This document shows, one piece after another, positions 1 through 9,000 of a stretch of DNA of 64,000 bases; positions within the stretch are counted from its first letter, which is position 1, and each line of letters begins with the position of its first letter. Made by a program: the position numbers and the translations under genes. The stretch comes from JAJPKK01 sp963807015 (GTDB taxonomy: Bacteria > Pseudomonadota > Alphaproteobacteria > Rhizobiales > Xanthobacteraceae), in contig CAWEAS010000012.1 in assembly GCA_963807015.1 (NCBI GenBank), forward strand, positions 62,001 through 126,000, given 5' to 3'. Under the pieces are notes generated by a model, which made no database searches, was not told where the DNA came from, and saw nothing but the letters and a program-made list of their open reading frames with translations.

Positions 1-24
1 AATGACCACCCGTGAATTGAAGCG

Positions 25-2373
25 CTACCCCTCGCCGCGCTTTGCGTTGGCGAGGGCGGCGAGCACGCGGTGGGGCGTGATCGGAATTTCGGTGATCTCG
101 ACGCCGAATTTTTGCAGGGCATCGTTGACCGCGTTGGTGATGGCGGCGGCAGGACCGATGGCGCCGCCCTCCCCCACCCCCTTTTGGCCGAATTCGGTGT
201 AAGGCGACGGCGTCTCCATGTGGAGGACGCGGATGTTCGGCACCTCGCCGGACCCGGGCAAGAGATAGTCGGCGAGCGTCGTCGCCAGCGGCTGGCCGCG
301 GTGGTCGAACGGCATCTCCTCGAACAAGGCTGAGCCGATGCCCTGGGCGGCGCCGCCCCGCACTTGGCCGTCCACCACCATGGGATTGACGAGGATGCCC
401 GCGTCCTCCGCGATCACGTAGTCGAGGATCTCGATGCCGCCATCCTCCGGATCGACGGCGACGAGAGCCGCATGCGCGGAGCCGGTGTGGATGCCGGTGA
501 GACGCGTCGGCGCGTAGCCTTCGGTGACTTCGAGGCCGTGGGAGTCGGTGTCGCCGGGCAAATCAGCCGGCGCGAGATAGAACGCGCGGGCGATATCGGT
601 AAGCGACACGCTGCCTTGCGCACTGAACACGCGCCCCTCGCGCACGGTCACTGTGGCCGGGTCAGCCTGCAGCAGCGCCGCACCGATCCGGGCAACGCGC
701 TGCGCCAGTTCCTTGCAGGCGCGCGCCGTCGCGCCACCCGCCCAGACGATACCGCGGGAGCCCCACGCTCCGCTCGAATAAGGGGTGATCTCGGTGTCGC
801 CGAGCCGCACCGCGATTTCGCTCGGATCGACCCCCAGATACTCGCTGGCGATCTGGGCGAGCGTGGTCTCGAGCCCCTGCCCGATGCTTTGGATGCCGGC
901 CCGCACATCGACCCCACCGTCGGGCGTCAGCCGCACGAAGACCTGCTCGTAGAGCGCGCGGCGCTTGCCGTCGGCCGTCGTGCCGTGAGCGGTCTGCTCG
1001 GAGAATATCGCAAAGCCGACGCCGATCAGCCGGCCGTCCGCCTCGCCGCGCTTTTGACGGGCCCGCAGGTCGGCAAGCCCGATCGCATCTCGCACCATCC
1101 GCAGCAGACCGGGATAATCGCCGCTGTCGAAGTGCTTGTCGGTGACGTTGTCGTACGGCATCTGCTCCGGCCGCACGAGGTTCGCGAGGCGCACGTCGCA
1201 TGGTTCGCGGCCGAGCTTGCGCGCGATCGCATCGACCATCAGCTCCATGGCAAAACACACGCCCGGTCGCGCCACGCCGCGATACGGCAATTGCGGGCAT
1301 TTATTGGTTACGACGGCCGCCGTCTTGCAGCGATAAACCGGGATCACATAAGGCCCCGGCAAAATCGCGCTGACCTGCGAGGCCTCGATTGCCGAGGTGA
1401 ACGGATAGGCCGAATAAGCCCCGGAATCGACCGCGGCCTTGCCTTCGAAAGCGACGAACTTGCCGGTCTCGTCGGCGTAGGCCGACAAGACATAATGGTG
1501 TTCGCGGCAATTGGCGTTGGCGACAAGCTGTTCGCGGCGATCCTCGAGCCAGCGCACCGGATGGCCGCATCGCATGGCGAGCCACGCGAGGCAGATTTCC
1601 TCGCCGGCGACGATCGCCTTGTAGCCGAAGCCGCCGCCGACGTCCGGCGAGATCACGCGGATCTGGAGCTCCGGGATTCGCAGCGAATACGCAAGACCGG
1701 TGCGCACCACGTGGGGGAATTGCGATGCGCCGTGCAGCACAAGCTGGCGATTGCGGGTGTCCCATTGGGCGATGAAGCCGCGACACTCGATCGGCGACAT
1801 GACCTGGCGCGAGGTGCGCAGCGTGCGCGTTACCTTGACGTGAGCGGAGGCGGCAGCTTTTTCGACGTCACCGTCGAAGCCGGTCTCGAGGAAGGTGTTG
1901 CGCTTGATGGTGTCGTGCACCTGCGCAGCGCCGGGCTCGACCGCTTCGAGCATATCGACCATCGCCGGAAGCTCGTCATATTCGACGCTGATCTGCGCCG
2001 CGATGTCCTCGGCCTCGGCGCGCGTGTCGGCGACGCAGAACGCGACCAATTCGCCGACATGGCGCAGCTTGTCGACCGCGAGCACCGGCTGCTCCGAGGC
2101 CTGAAATCCCGGCAGCGGTGACACGGCCCGGATCGGTCGTACGCCGGCAAGATCCTTCGCGGTAAACACCGCTGAGCGAAACCCTTCCGGGATGCGCACG
2201 CCGACCAGCTTGCCGTGGGCCACGGGGCTCCGCACGAACGCAACCTCGCGCATGCGGGGAAACGAAATATCGCCGATGTATTGTCCGCGACCGCGAAGGA
2301 AACGGTCGTCTTCCTTGCGGGTAAATCGCGCCCCGATGCCGTTGCCTTGCCGGCTCTGCGATGAATGTTCCAT
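25..2373 (-). CDS. Molybdenum hydroxylase large subunit (xanthine dehydrogenase / CoxL family)
   Basis: A 782-residue molybdopterin-binding subunit of the xanthine oxidase family. Such subunits hold the Mo-cytosine-dinucleotide cofactor and pair with a 2Fe-2S and an FAD subunit. The N-terminal aldehyde oxidase a/b hammerhead domain covers roughly residues 15-130 and the two Mo-binding domains follow. The active-site loop reads YRGVARPG, close to the form II type, and not the AYxCSFR loop of true CO dehydrogenase, so the substrate is not CO on this evidence. The catalytic Glu lies in GVGEGGAIGP near residue 730. No small or medium subunit is visible here; they may lie beyond the left edge. Diverges from hpnN. 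Substrate unknown. Confidence 0.9.
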   Translation of the reverse strand: MEHSSQSRQGNGIGARFTRKEDDRFLRGRGQYIGDISFPRMREVAFVRSPVAHGKLVGVRIPEGFRSAVFTAKDLAGVRPIRAVSPLPGFQASEQPVLAVDKLRHVGELVAFCVADTRAEAEDIAAQISVEYDELPAMVDMLEAVEPGAAQVHDTIKRNTFLETGFDGDVEKAAASAHVKVTRTLRTSRQVMSPIECRGFIAQWDTRNRQLVLHGASQFPHVVRTGLAYSLRIPELQIRVISPDVGGGFGYKAIVAGEEICLAWLAMRCGHPVRWLEDRREQLVANANCREHHYVLSAYADETGKFVAFEGKAAVDSGAYSAYPFTSAIEASQVSAILPGPYVIPVYRCKTAAVVTNKCPQLPYRGVARPGVCFAMELMVDAIARKLGREPCDVRLANLVRPEQMPYDNVTDKHFDSGDYPGLLRMVRDAIGLADLRARQKRGEADGRLIGVGFAIFSEQTAHGTTADGKRRALYEQVFVRLTPDGGVDVRAGIQSIGQGLETTLAQIASEYLGVDPSEIAVRLGDTEITPYSSGAWGSRGIVWAGGATARACKELAQRVARIGAALLQADPATVTVREGRVFSAQGSVSLTDIARAFYLAPADLPGDTDSHGLEVTEGYAPTRLTGIHTGSAHAALVAVDPEDGGIEILDYVIAEDAGILVNPMVVDGQVRGGAAQGIGSALFEEMPFDHRGQPLATTLADYLLPGSGEVPNIRVLHMETPSPYTEFGQKGVGEGGAIGPAAAITNAVNDALQKFGVEITEIPITPHRVLAALANAKRGEG

Positions 2374-2529
2374 TGCCCCTACATACGATCGTTCAATTGC
2401 CCCTGGATTCTCGCGCCCGGCATAACATCTAACTTGGCTCGCCCCCCGGTCACGCGGGAACTCCTTCCGCCCTGGGTCGATTGTTTGTTTTCCGGCACGG
2501 CCGTCCCGCCACAGGCCACAAAGGTCGTC

Positions 2530-5115
2530 ATGTTACAGTCGTTCATTATTCGCGCGGTTGGATTCTGCTGTCGTCACTTCATAGCGGTCATCGCGGTCGC
2601 GATCGTCGCTTCCATTGCGGCGGGCATCTATGCCGCGCACAATTTTGCTATTGATACCAATATCGACAACCTCCTGTCCTCGAAATTGCAATGGCGTCAA
2701 CTGGATATCGCCTATCGCGCGGCGTTTCCACAAACCGCAGACCTGATCCTCGTCGTCATTGATGCCCCGACGCCGGAGCGATCGCAAGGCGCCGCGCAGT
2801 CCCTCGTCGACCGCCTGGCTGGCAGGCCGGAGCTCTTCCGCTCGGTGCGAGATGCGGGCAACTCCGCCTTTTTCCAGCAAAACGGGCTGTTGTTCCAATC
2901 GTCGGCCGACGTCTCTCGGACGATGGCACAGTTCACAGATGCCGCACCTGTCATCGGCGGTCTCGCGCATGATCCGAGTCTCCGCGGGGCAATAACGGTT
3001 TTGTCCGGGATGCTGGGCAACGTGAAGCAGGGATACGTCTCGCTCGACTCCATGGCGCGGCCGCTGAACCTCGCGGCTGCGACATTGGAAGACGTGGAGC
3101 GAAGCCGCCCCGCCTCGTTCTCCTGGAAAGAGCTTCTGCGGGAAGGCACGCCGCAGGGGCTGCGTCACATCATTCAGATCTGGGCAGTTGTCGACCACAC
3201 CGCGGTCGAACCGGGCGGCAAGGCGACTGCGGCCGTCAGGCAAGCCATCACCGATCTCAAGCTGCAATCGGATTTCGGCGCAACTGCCCGCCTGACCGGG
3301 CCGGTTCCCATCTCCGACGACGAATTCCGCAGCGTGAATGAAGGCCTCGCGCTCAACAGCTTCATCACCGGCGCCATCGTCATCTTGATCCTGTGGCTCT
3401 CGCTGCGATCGCTGCGGCTCGTCGCGGCCGTCGTCGTCAATCTCGCGGCGGGCCTCATCATCACGGCTGCGATAGGCATTTTGCTGGTCGGAGCCTTCAA
3501 CCCGATTTCAATGGCATTCGCCGTGCTGTTCGTCGGGCTCGGCGCCGATTTTGCGATCCAATACAGCATTCGCTACCGGGCGGAGCGGCACGAGAACAAT
3601 GACCTCGCAAAAGCCCTGACCGGAGCGTCCGGCATCGTCGGCATTCCCTTGACGCTTGCGGCCGGCGCGGCCGCGGCGGGCTTCCTGTCATTCATGCCGA
3701 CGAGCTACACCGGGCTTGCGCAGCTCGGAATCATCGCCGGCGCCGGCATGGTCGTCGCTTACGTGGCAAGCCTGACGCTGCTGCCCGCACTCATCCGCGC
3801 CGTCGTGCCGCCGCCGGAGCCGAAGCCGCTCACTTTTCCGGCGATGGCACCGATCGACGCGATGCTGCGGCGGCGTCGCTATGTCGTGGTTGCGGTGACG
3901 GCGCTTATCGTGCTCGCCGGCCTCCCCGCGCTCACGAAGCTGCAATTCGATTTCAATCCGCTTGACCTGCGCGAGCGGACTTCCGAACCGATCGCGACTC
4001 TGCTCGACATTAGTCAACAAGCGCCGGCCTACACAGCGGAAGTGCTCACCCAGTCGGACGCTGACGCTGCCGCTGTCGCAGCCCGGCTTGCCGCTCTCCC
4101 CGAGGTCGCGGAGACGCGCAGCTTGGCGAGCTTCATTCCGTCGGACCAGGAACCGAAACTCGCCGCGATCAGAGGCGCGGCCCAGACCATCGACCCGATG
4201 CTGAATGCGCCGGCGCAGCCAGCCCCAACCGATGCGGAGACGGTTGCTGCGCTCCGCAACGGCGCGCAGACATTGCGGGATACCGCCGGCGAACAAGGCG
4301 GCCGCGGCGCTGATGCCGCGCACCGCCTCGCCGATGCCATGATCAAGCTTGCCGATGCGGGCGCCGAGCCCCGCGACCGCGCCACCGCTGCTTTTATCCC
4401 GCCGCTTCGGATCGATCTCGCCGACCTGCGCCAAAGCCTCATGGCGCAACCGGTAACGCGCGCATCGTTCCCTGCCGATCTGGTGCGCGATTGGGTCACT
4501 CCCAACGGCCGCGAGCGAGTTGAAGCCATTCCCAAGGGGGACTCGAATGACAATGCGACGATCACTCGCTTTGCCCAGGCAGTGTTGAAGGCACAGCCCA
4601 ACGCCACCGGACAGGCCATCGCGACCTTGGAGTGGGGCGACACCATTGTGCGCGCGTTCATCGAAGCCGCAATCCTGGCGCTAGTGTCGATTGCCATCCT
4701 GCTGTGGATCGTGCTGCGGCGATTGGGCGATGTGCTCGTGACGTTGATTCCCCTTCTCGCAGCGGCCGCCGTCACGCTTGAAATCTGCGCCCTGACGGGC
4801 TTCCAACTCAACTACGCCAACATCATCGCGCTGCCGGTGCTGCTTGGCATCGGGGTCGCCTTCAAGATCTATTACGTGACGGCGTGGCGACGCGGACAAA
4901 CCAACTTCCTGCAGTCGGCGCTGACGCGGGCCGTGTTCTATAGCACGTTGTTGACGGCGACGGCGTTCGGCAGTCTGTGGCTCTCACATCATCCAGGAAT
5001 ATCGAGCATGGGCAAACTGCTGGCGCTTTCGCTTGCGTGCACGCTCGCGTCGGCGGCCTTGTTCCAGCCGGCTTTGATGGGAGATCCGAGACCGCAAGAG
5101 CCACAGAAGGCCTAA
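2530..5115 (+). CDS. hpnN: Hopanoid-associated RND/MMPL transporter HpnN
   Basis: An 861-residue inner-membrane RND-superfamily transporter of the MMPL type, a good length match to HpnN, which moves hopanoids to the outer membrane in alphaproteobacteria. There is one N-terminal membrane segment (about residues 10-30), a periplasmic domain, a first membrane block from about residue 275, a second periplasmic domain and a second membrane block from about residue 709. The ATG at 2530 begins MLQSFIIRAVGF, which puts the first helix at the usual place; the open frame runs 165 bases further upstream without a membrane protein start. No other hpn genes are in the window, so the hopanoid link rests on family resemblance. 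A general MMPL exporter is the alternative. Confidence 0.85.
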   Translation: MLQSFIIRAVGFCCRHFIAVIAVAIVASIAAGIYAAHNFAIDTNIDNLLSSKLQWRQLDIAYRAAFPQTADLILVVIDAPTPERSQGAAQSLVDRLAGRPELFRSVRDAGNSAFFQQNGLLFQSSADVSRTMAQFTDAAPVIGGLAHDPSLRGAITVLSGMLGNVKQGYVSLDSMARPLNLAAATLEDVERSRPASFSWKELLREGTPQGLRHIIQIWAVVDHTAVEPGGKATAAVRQAITDLKLQSDFGATARLTGPVPISDDEFRSVNEGLALNSFITGAIVILILWLSLRSLRLVAAVVVNLAAGLIITAAIGILLVGAFNPISMAFAVLFVGLGADFAIQYSIRYRAERHENNDLAKALTGASGIVGIPLTLAAGAAAAGFLSFMPTSYTGLAQLGIIAGAGMVVAYVASLTLLPALIRAVVPPPEPKPLTFPAMAPIDAMLRRRRYVVVAVTALIVLAGLPALTKLQFDFNPLDLRERTSEPIATLLDISQQAPAYTAEVLTQSDADAAAVAARLAALPEVAETRSLASFIPSDQEPKLAAIRGAAQTIDPMLNAPAQPAPTDAETVAALRNGAQTLRDTAGEQGGRGADAAHRLADAMIKLADAGAEPRDRATAAFIPPLRIDLADLRQSLMAQPVTRASFPADLVRDWVTPNGRERVEAIPKGDSNDNATITRFAQAVLKAQPNATGQAIATLEWGDTIVRAFIEAAILALVSIAILLWIVLRRLGDVLVTLIPLLAAAAVTLEICALTGFQLNYANIIALPVLLGIGVAFKIYYVTAWRRGQTNFLQSALTRAVFYSTLLTATAFGSLWLSHHPGISSMGKLLALSLACTLASAALFQPALMGDPRPQEPQKA

Positions 5116-5152
5116 GCCATTAAGGGCTGTTGATCCGCCGGCGGACTGAGAA

Positions 5153-5356
5153 TTAAGATTTTTTTTCGACCCGCCCTCGACCGACAGATGAAGGCTCAAC
5201 CGGTCGGTCGCGATCCGATCGGTGGCGATCCTTGGGCTGCCTTTGGGGTTGGATAATCGCCGGAGGATCGGACGCCGGGAATGTCTCCTCGAGCCCTTCG
5301 TCCAAAGCCTGCTCTTCGCGACGGTTGGTACCGCTCATATCGTGCTCAGGTTTCAT
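5153..5356 (-). CDS. Small protein with FPASDPPA motif
   Basis: A 67-residue hydrophilic protein starting MKPEHDMSG. The core EEQALDEGLEETFPASDPPA belongs to a motif found in many short alphaproteobacterial proteins of unknown function; the rest is an Arg/Asp-rich low-complexity tail. An ATG at 5338 is an alternative start. It lies 37 bases downstream of the small membrane protein ending at 5394 and should share its transcript and its EcfG-type promoter. No signal peptide or membrane segment. Function unknown; a stress-related role is inferred only from the promoter. Confidence 0.65.
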   Translation of the reverse strand: MKPEHDMSGTNRREEQALDEGLEETFPASDPPAIIQPQRQPKDRHRSDRDRPVEPSSVGRGRVEKKS

Positions 5357-5393
5357 GTGGCCATCCCAATCGTCTGCATCATGCCCGTTCCCC

Positions 5394-5585
5394 TCAGCTT
5401 CCGAAGACGCCGGCGGCGAAGCCATAACGGAACAACAGGGCAACAACCGCGAAGCCGATAATGACCGCGAGCGTACCGAACAGCAGCATGTAACGCACGT
5501 TATGCCCCGTGACGCCCTGCCGGGCGTCCTCTGTCGAAACTTCGATGGTCCTGTCGGTCGGCGCGCTTTCGGGAGGCTTCTCCAT
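5394..5585 (-). CDS. Small stress-linked single-pass membrane protein
   Basis: A 63-residue protein starting MEKPPESAPTD. A conserved-looking stretch DARQGVTGHNVRYML leads straight into one hydrophobic segment (about residues 35-58, rich in L, I, V and F) that ends in GFAAGVFGS. Proteins with this ARQG-TGHNVRYVL pattern are widespread in Bradyrhizobium-like genomes and uncharacterised. The ATG at 5585 is preferred over the in-frame GTG at 5597 because a G-rich ribosome-binding stretch lies just upstream and it leaves a leader of about 22 bases from the predicted EcfG start. First gene of a two-gene unit with the FPASDPPA protein. Confidence 0.75.
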   Translation of the reverse strand: MEKPPESAPTDRTIEVSTEDARQGVTGHNVRYMLLFGTLAVIIGFAVVALLFRYGFAAGVFGS

Positions 5586-5613
5586 TTGTGACCCCACTCA
5601 TGCTTCGCTGGTC

Positions 5614-5638
5614 AACGAACGAGCTTTTGGGGGGTTCC
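5614..5638 (-). promoter_or_regulatory. EcfG-type general stress promoter for the small membrane protein
   Basis: Read on the minus strand the sequence is GGAAC (5638-5634), 16 bases, then CGTT (5617-5614). This matches exactly the GGAAC-N16/17-CGTT consensus of the alphaproteobacterial general stress sigma factor EcfG. It sits 29 bases upstream of the ATG at 5585. A second CGTT at 5621-5618 gives a spacing of only 12 and is less likely to be used. Confidence 0.6.
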
Positions 5639-5644
5639 CCAAAA
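5625..5644. repeat. Perfect 8-bp inverted repeat overlapping the -35 element
   Basis: TTTTGGGG, a 4-base loop GGTT, then CCCCAAAA. The palindrome covers the GGAAC -35 element of the minus-strand EcfG-type promoter. It could be an operator controlling that promoter or a chance hairpin. Confidence 0.4.
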
Positions 5645-5835
5645 CGAAGGCCGAACCGACGAAGGTCAGAAAGTGAAACGGGGCCAGCCCTCCTTAAAAA
5701 GGCAAATTGTTCCGCCGCCGCGCCGGCACCAAAATCCGGCCCCGATATCAGCCGCTCGGGGTCGATTAACTATCACGATGATCGGCCATCGCACCGGTCC
5801 GGGTTCGCTGCCTGAAAAAATCTTTCGACGGCGAC

Positions 5836-5860
5836 GGAACCTAATGGAAGGTACGGCGTT
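5836..5860 (+). promoter_or_regulatory. EcfG-type general stress promoter upstream of the HAMP-array kinase
   Basis: GGAAC (5836-5840), 16 bases, CGTT (5857-5860): a second exact match to the EcfG consensus, on the plus strand and diverging from the one at 5614-5638. It would start transcription near 5867, about 185 bases before the kinase ATG at 6053, leaving a long leader. The rest of 5586-6052 holds no convincing gene. Confidence 0.6.
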
Positions 5861-6052
5861 GCGGGCTGGATAGAGTGCATTCAACGCACCGGGACGGCGG
5901 AGCGGGGCCGCAATCGAGTTCGCGCCAAATGGCGCCAAATGGCAAAGCCCGATGAGGTTCGTGAGCGAGGGATTTCGCAGCGCAGTCCCGGCCGCGCACA
6001 CTCGTCGAGCAAATGCTTTAGTCACCACAGTCACGTTTCAGGAGAACCGGGC

Positions 6053-9000
6053 ATGCAAACGGCTGGCGAATTGACTGGCGAAATCCAGGCAAAGGCACCG
6101 GTTCTCGAGGAAAATGGGCACGAGTCAGCGAACCAGGTTAACACCAACGGTAGTTCCAAACCGGGAAACGGCGCCAGCTCCTTTGAAATCGACCTTCTGC
6201 ATGCGCTTCAAGCGATGCGAGTTGGCGACTTTTCGGTCCGGATGATCGGCGATCAGGACGGATTGCAGGGCAAGATCGCCGACGCCTTCAACGAGATTGC
6301 AGCCGCCAACCAGCGCATCGCCCAGCAACTGGAGCGCGTGGGCGAGGAAGTCGGACGCGAGGGGCGGACCCGCCAGCGTGTCAAATTCGGCCTTTCCAGC
6401 GGCGCGTGGGGCGAGATGGAAGACTCCATCAACACCCTGATCGACGACATGTTGTGGCCGACCATGGCGGTGACCCGCGCCATCGCGGCGGTCGCCAAAG
6501 GCGATCTCCTCCAGACGGTTGCCCTCGACATAGATGGCCGCCCCCTGAAGGGCGAGTTCTTGCAGGCCGCGACGATCGTCAACACGATGATCAAGCAACT
6601 TAACGTGTTCACCTCGGAAGTGACTCGCGTGGCCCGCGAAGTCGGCACCGAGGGCAAGCTCGGCGGCCAAGCCCAGGTTCGGGAAGTGACGGGCGTTTGG
6701 AAAGACCTGACCGAGAGCGTCAATTCCATGGCCTCGAACCTGACGGCCCAGGTCCGCAATATCGCGGACGTGACCATCGCCGTCGCCAACGGCGACCTGT
6801 CGAAGAAGATCACCGTCGACGTTCGCGGCGAAATCCTTCAGCTGAAAGAGGCCATCAACACGATGGTCGATCAGTTACGTTCGTTCGCCTCGGAAGTGAC
6901 GCGCGTTGCCCGCGAGGTCGGCACCGAAGGCAAGCTCGGTGGCCAGGCGATCGTGCCGGGCGTCGCGGGCACCTGGAAGGATCTGACCGACTCGGTCAAC
7001 GCCATGTGCGGCAACCTCACCGACCAGGTCCGTAACATCGCACAAGTGACGACGGCCGTCGCCCGCGGCGACCTGTCGCGCAAGATCACCGTCGATGTGC
7101 GCGGCGAAATTCTTGAGCTCAAAGACACCATCAACACCATGGTGGACCAGCTCAACGCCTTCGCGTCGGAAGTCACGCGCGTCGCCCGTGAAGTCGGCAC
7201 CGAAGGCAAGCTTGGCGGCCAGGCACAGGTGTCCGGCGTTGCCGGCACCTGGAAGGACCTGACCGACAACGTCAACTTCATGGCGTCGAACCTGACGGCC
7301 CAGGTGCGCAACATCGCCGAGGTCGCGACCGCGATCGCCGGCGGCGACCTGTCGAAGAAGATCACCGTCAACGTCTCGGGTGAAATCCTCCAGCTCAAAG
7401 AGACCATCAACACGATGGTCGACCAGCTCAACGTGTTCGCCGGCGAAGTGACCCGCGTTGCCCGCGAGGTCGGCACCGAAGGCCGGCTTGGCGGCCAGGC
7501 CAACGTGCTCGGTGTCGCCGGCACCTGGAAGGATTTGACCGACAGCGTCAATTCGATGGCGTCGAACCTGACCGCGCAGGTCCGCAACATCGCCGAAGTC
7601 TCGACCGCCATGGCGAATGGCGACTTGTCGAAGAAGATCACCGTCGACGTGCGCGGCGAAATCCTTCAACTCAAGGAAACCATCAACACCACCGTCGACC
7701 AGCTCAACGCCTTTGCGTCGGAAGTGACGCGCGTCGCCCGCGAAGTCGGCACCGAAGGCAAGCTCGGCGGCCAAGCCGTGGTGCGCGGCGTCGCCGGCAC
7801 GTGGAAAGACTTGACTGACAGCGTCAATTCGATGGCCTCGAACCTGACCGGCCAGGTGCGAAACATCGCGGAAGTGGCGACTGCCGTCGCGCAAGGCGAC
7901 TTGTCGAAGAAGATCACCGTCAACGTCTCCGGCGAAATCCTGCAGCTCAAAGAGACCATCAACACGATGGTCGACCAGCTCAACGCCTTCGCCGCCGAAG
8001 TGACGCGCGTCGCGCGCGAAGTCGGTACCGACGGCAAGCTCGGCGGCCAGGCGGTGGTGCCGGGTGTGGCCGGCACGTGGAAGGACCTGACCGACTCGGT
8101 CAACTCCATGGCTGGCAACCTCACCGCCCAGGTCCGCAACATCGCCGAGGTCGCGACCGCGATCGCTGACGGCGACCTTTCGCGCAAGATCACCGTCGAC
8201 GTGCGCGGCGAAATCCTTCAGCTGAAGGAAACGCTGAACACGATGGTCGACCAGCTCAACCGGTTCGCCGGCGAAGTGACGCGCGTCGCCCGCGAAGTCG
8301 GCACCGAAGGGCGGCTCGGCGGCCAGGCCAACGTGCCGGGCGTCGCCGGTACTTGGAAGGATTTGACGGACAGCGTCAACTCCATGGCCGGCAACCTCAC
8401 CCAGCAGGTCCGCAACATCGCCGAGGTGACGACGGCCGTCGCGCGCGGCGACCTCTCGCGCAAGATCACCATGGACGTGAAAGGCGAAATTCAGGAGCTG
8501 AAAAGCACCATCAACACCATGGTGGATCAGCTCAACGCCTTCGCTTCTGAGGTGACGCGCGTCGCCCGCGAAGTCGGCACCGAAGGCAAGCTCGGCGGCC
8601 AAGCCCAGGTGCCGGGCGTCGCCGGTACGTGGAAAGATTTGACCGACAACGTCAACTTCATGGCATCGAACCTGACAGCGCAGGTCCGCAACATCGCCGA
8701 GGTGGCAACCGCGATCGCGAGTGGCGACCTGTCGAAGAAGATCACGGTCGACGTCCGCGGCGAAATTCTGCTCCTCAAAGAGACGCTCAATACGATGGTC
8801 GAGCAGCTGCGCTCGTTTGCGGCGGAAGTGACGCGCGTTGCCCGCGAGGTCGGTACCGACGGACGGCTTGGCGGCCAGGCCATCGTCCCCGGCGTCGCCG
8901 GCACGTGGAAAGACCTGACCGATAACGTCAATCTGCTTGCGGCAAACCTCACCACGCAGGTCCGCAACATCGCCGAAGTCACGACCGCGGTCGCGCGCGG

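Noticed and set aside
364..2121. A 585-residue plus-strand open frame
   Set aside because: Antisense to the molybdenum hydroxylase gene, whose domains are all intact.
25..2373. Carbon monoxide dehydrogenase large subunit (coxL)
   Set aside because: The active-site loop is YRGVARP-like, not the AYxCSFR loop of form I CO dehydrogenase.
6875..8602. A 575-residue minus-strand frame with regular repeats
   Set aside because: It mirrors the HAMP repeats on the opposite strand; the repetition comes from the real gene.
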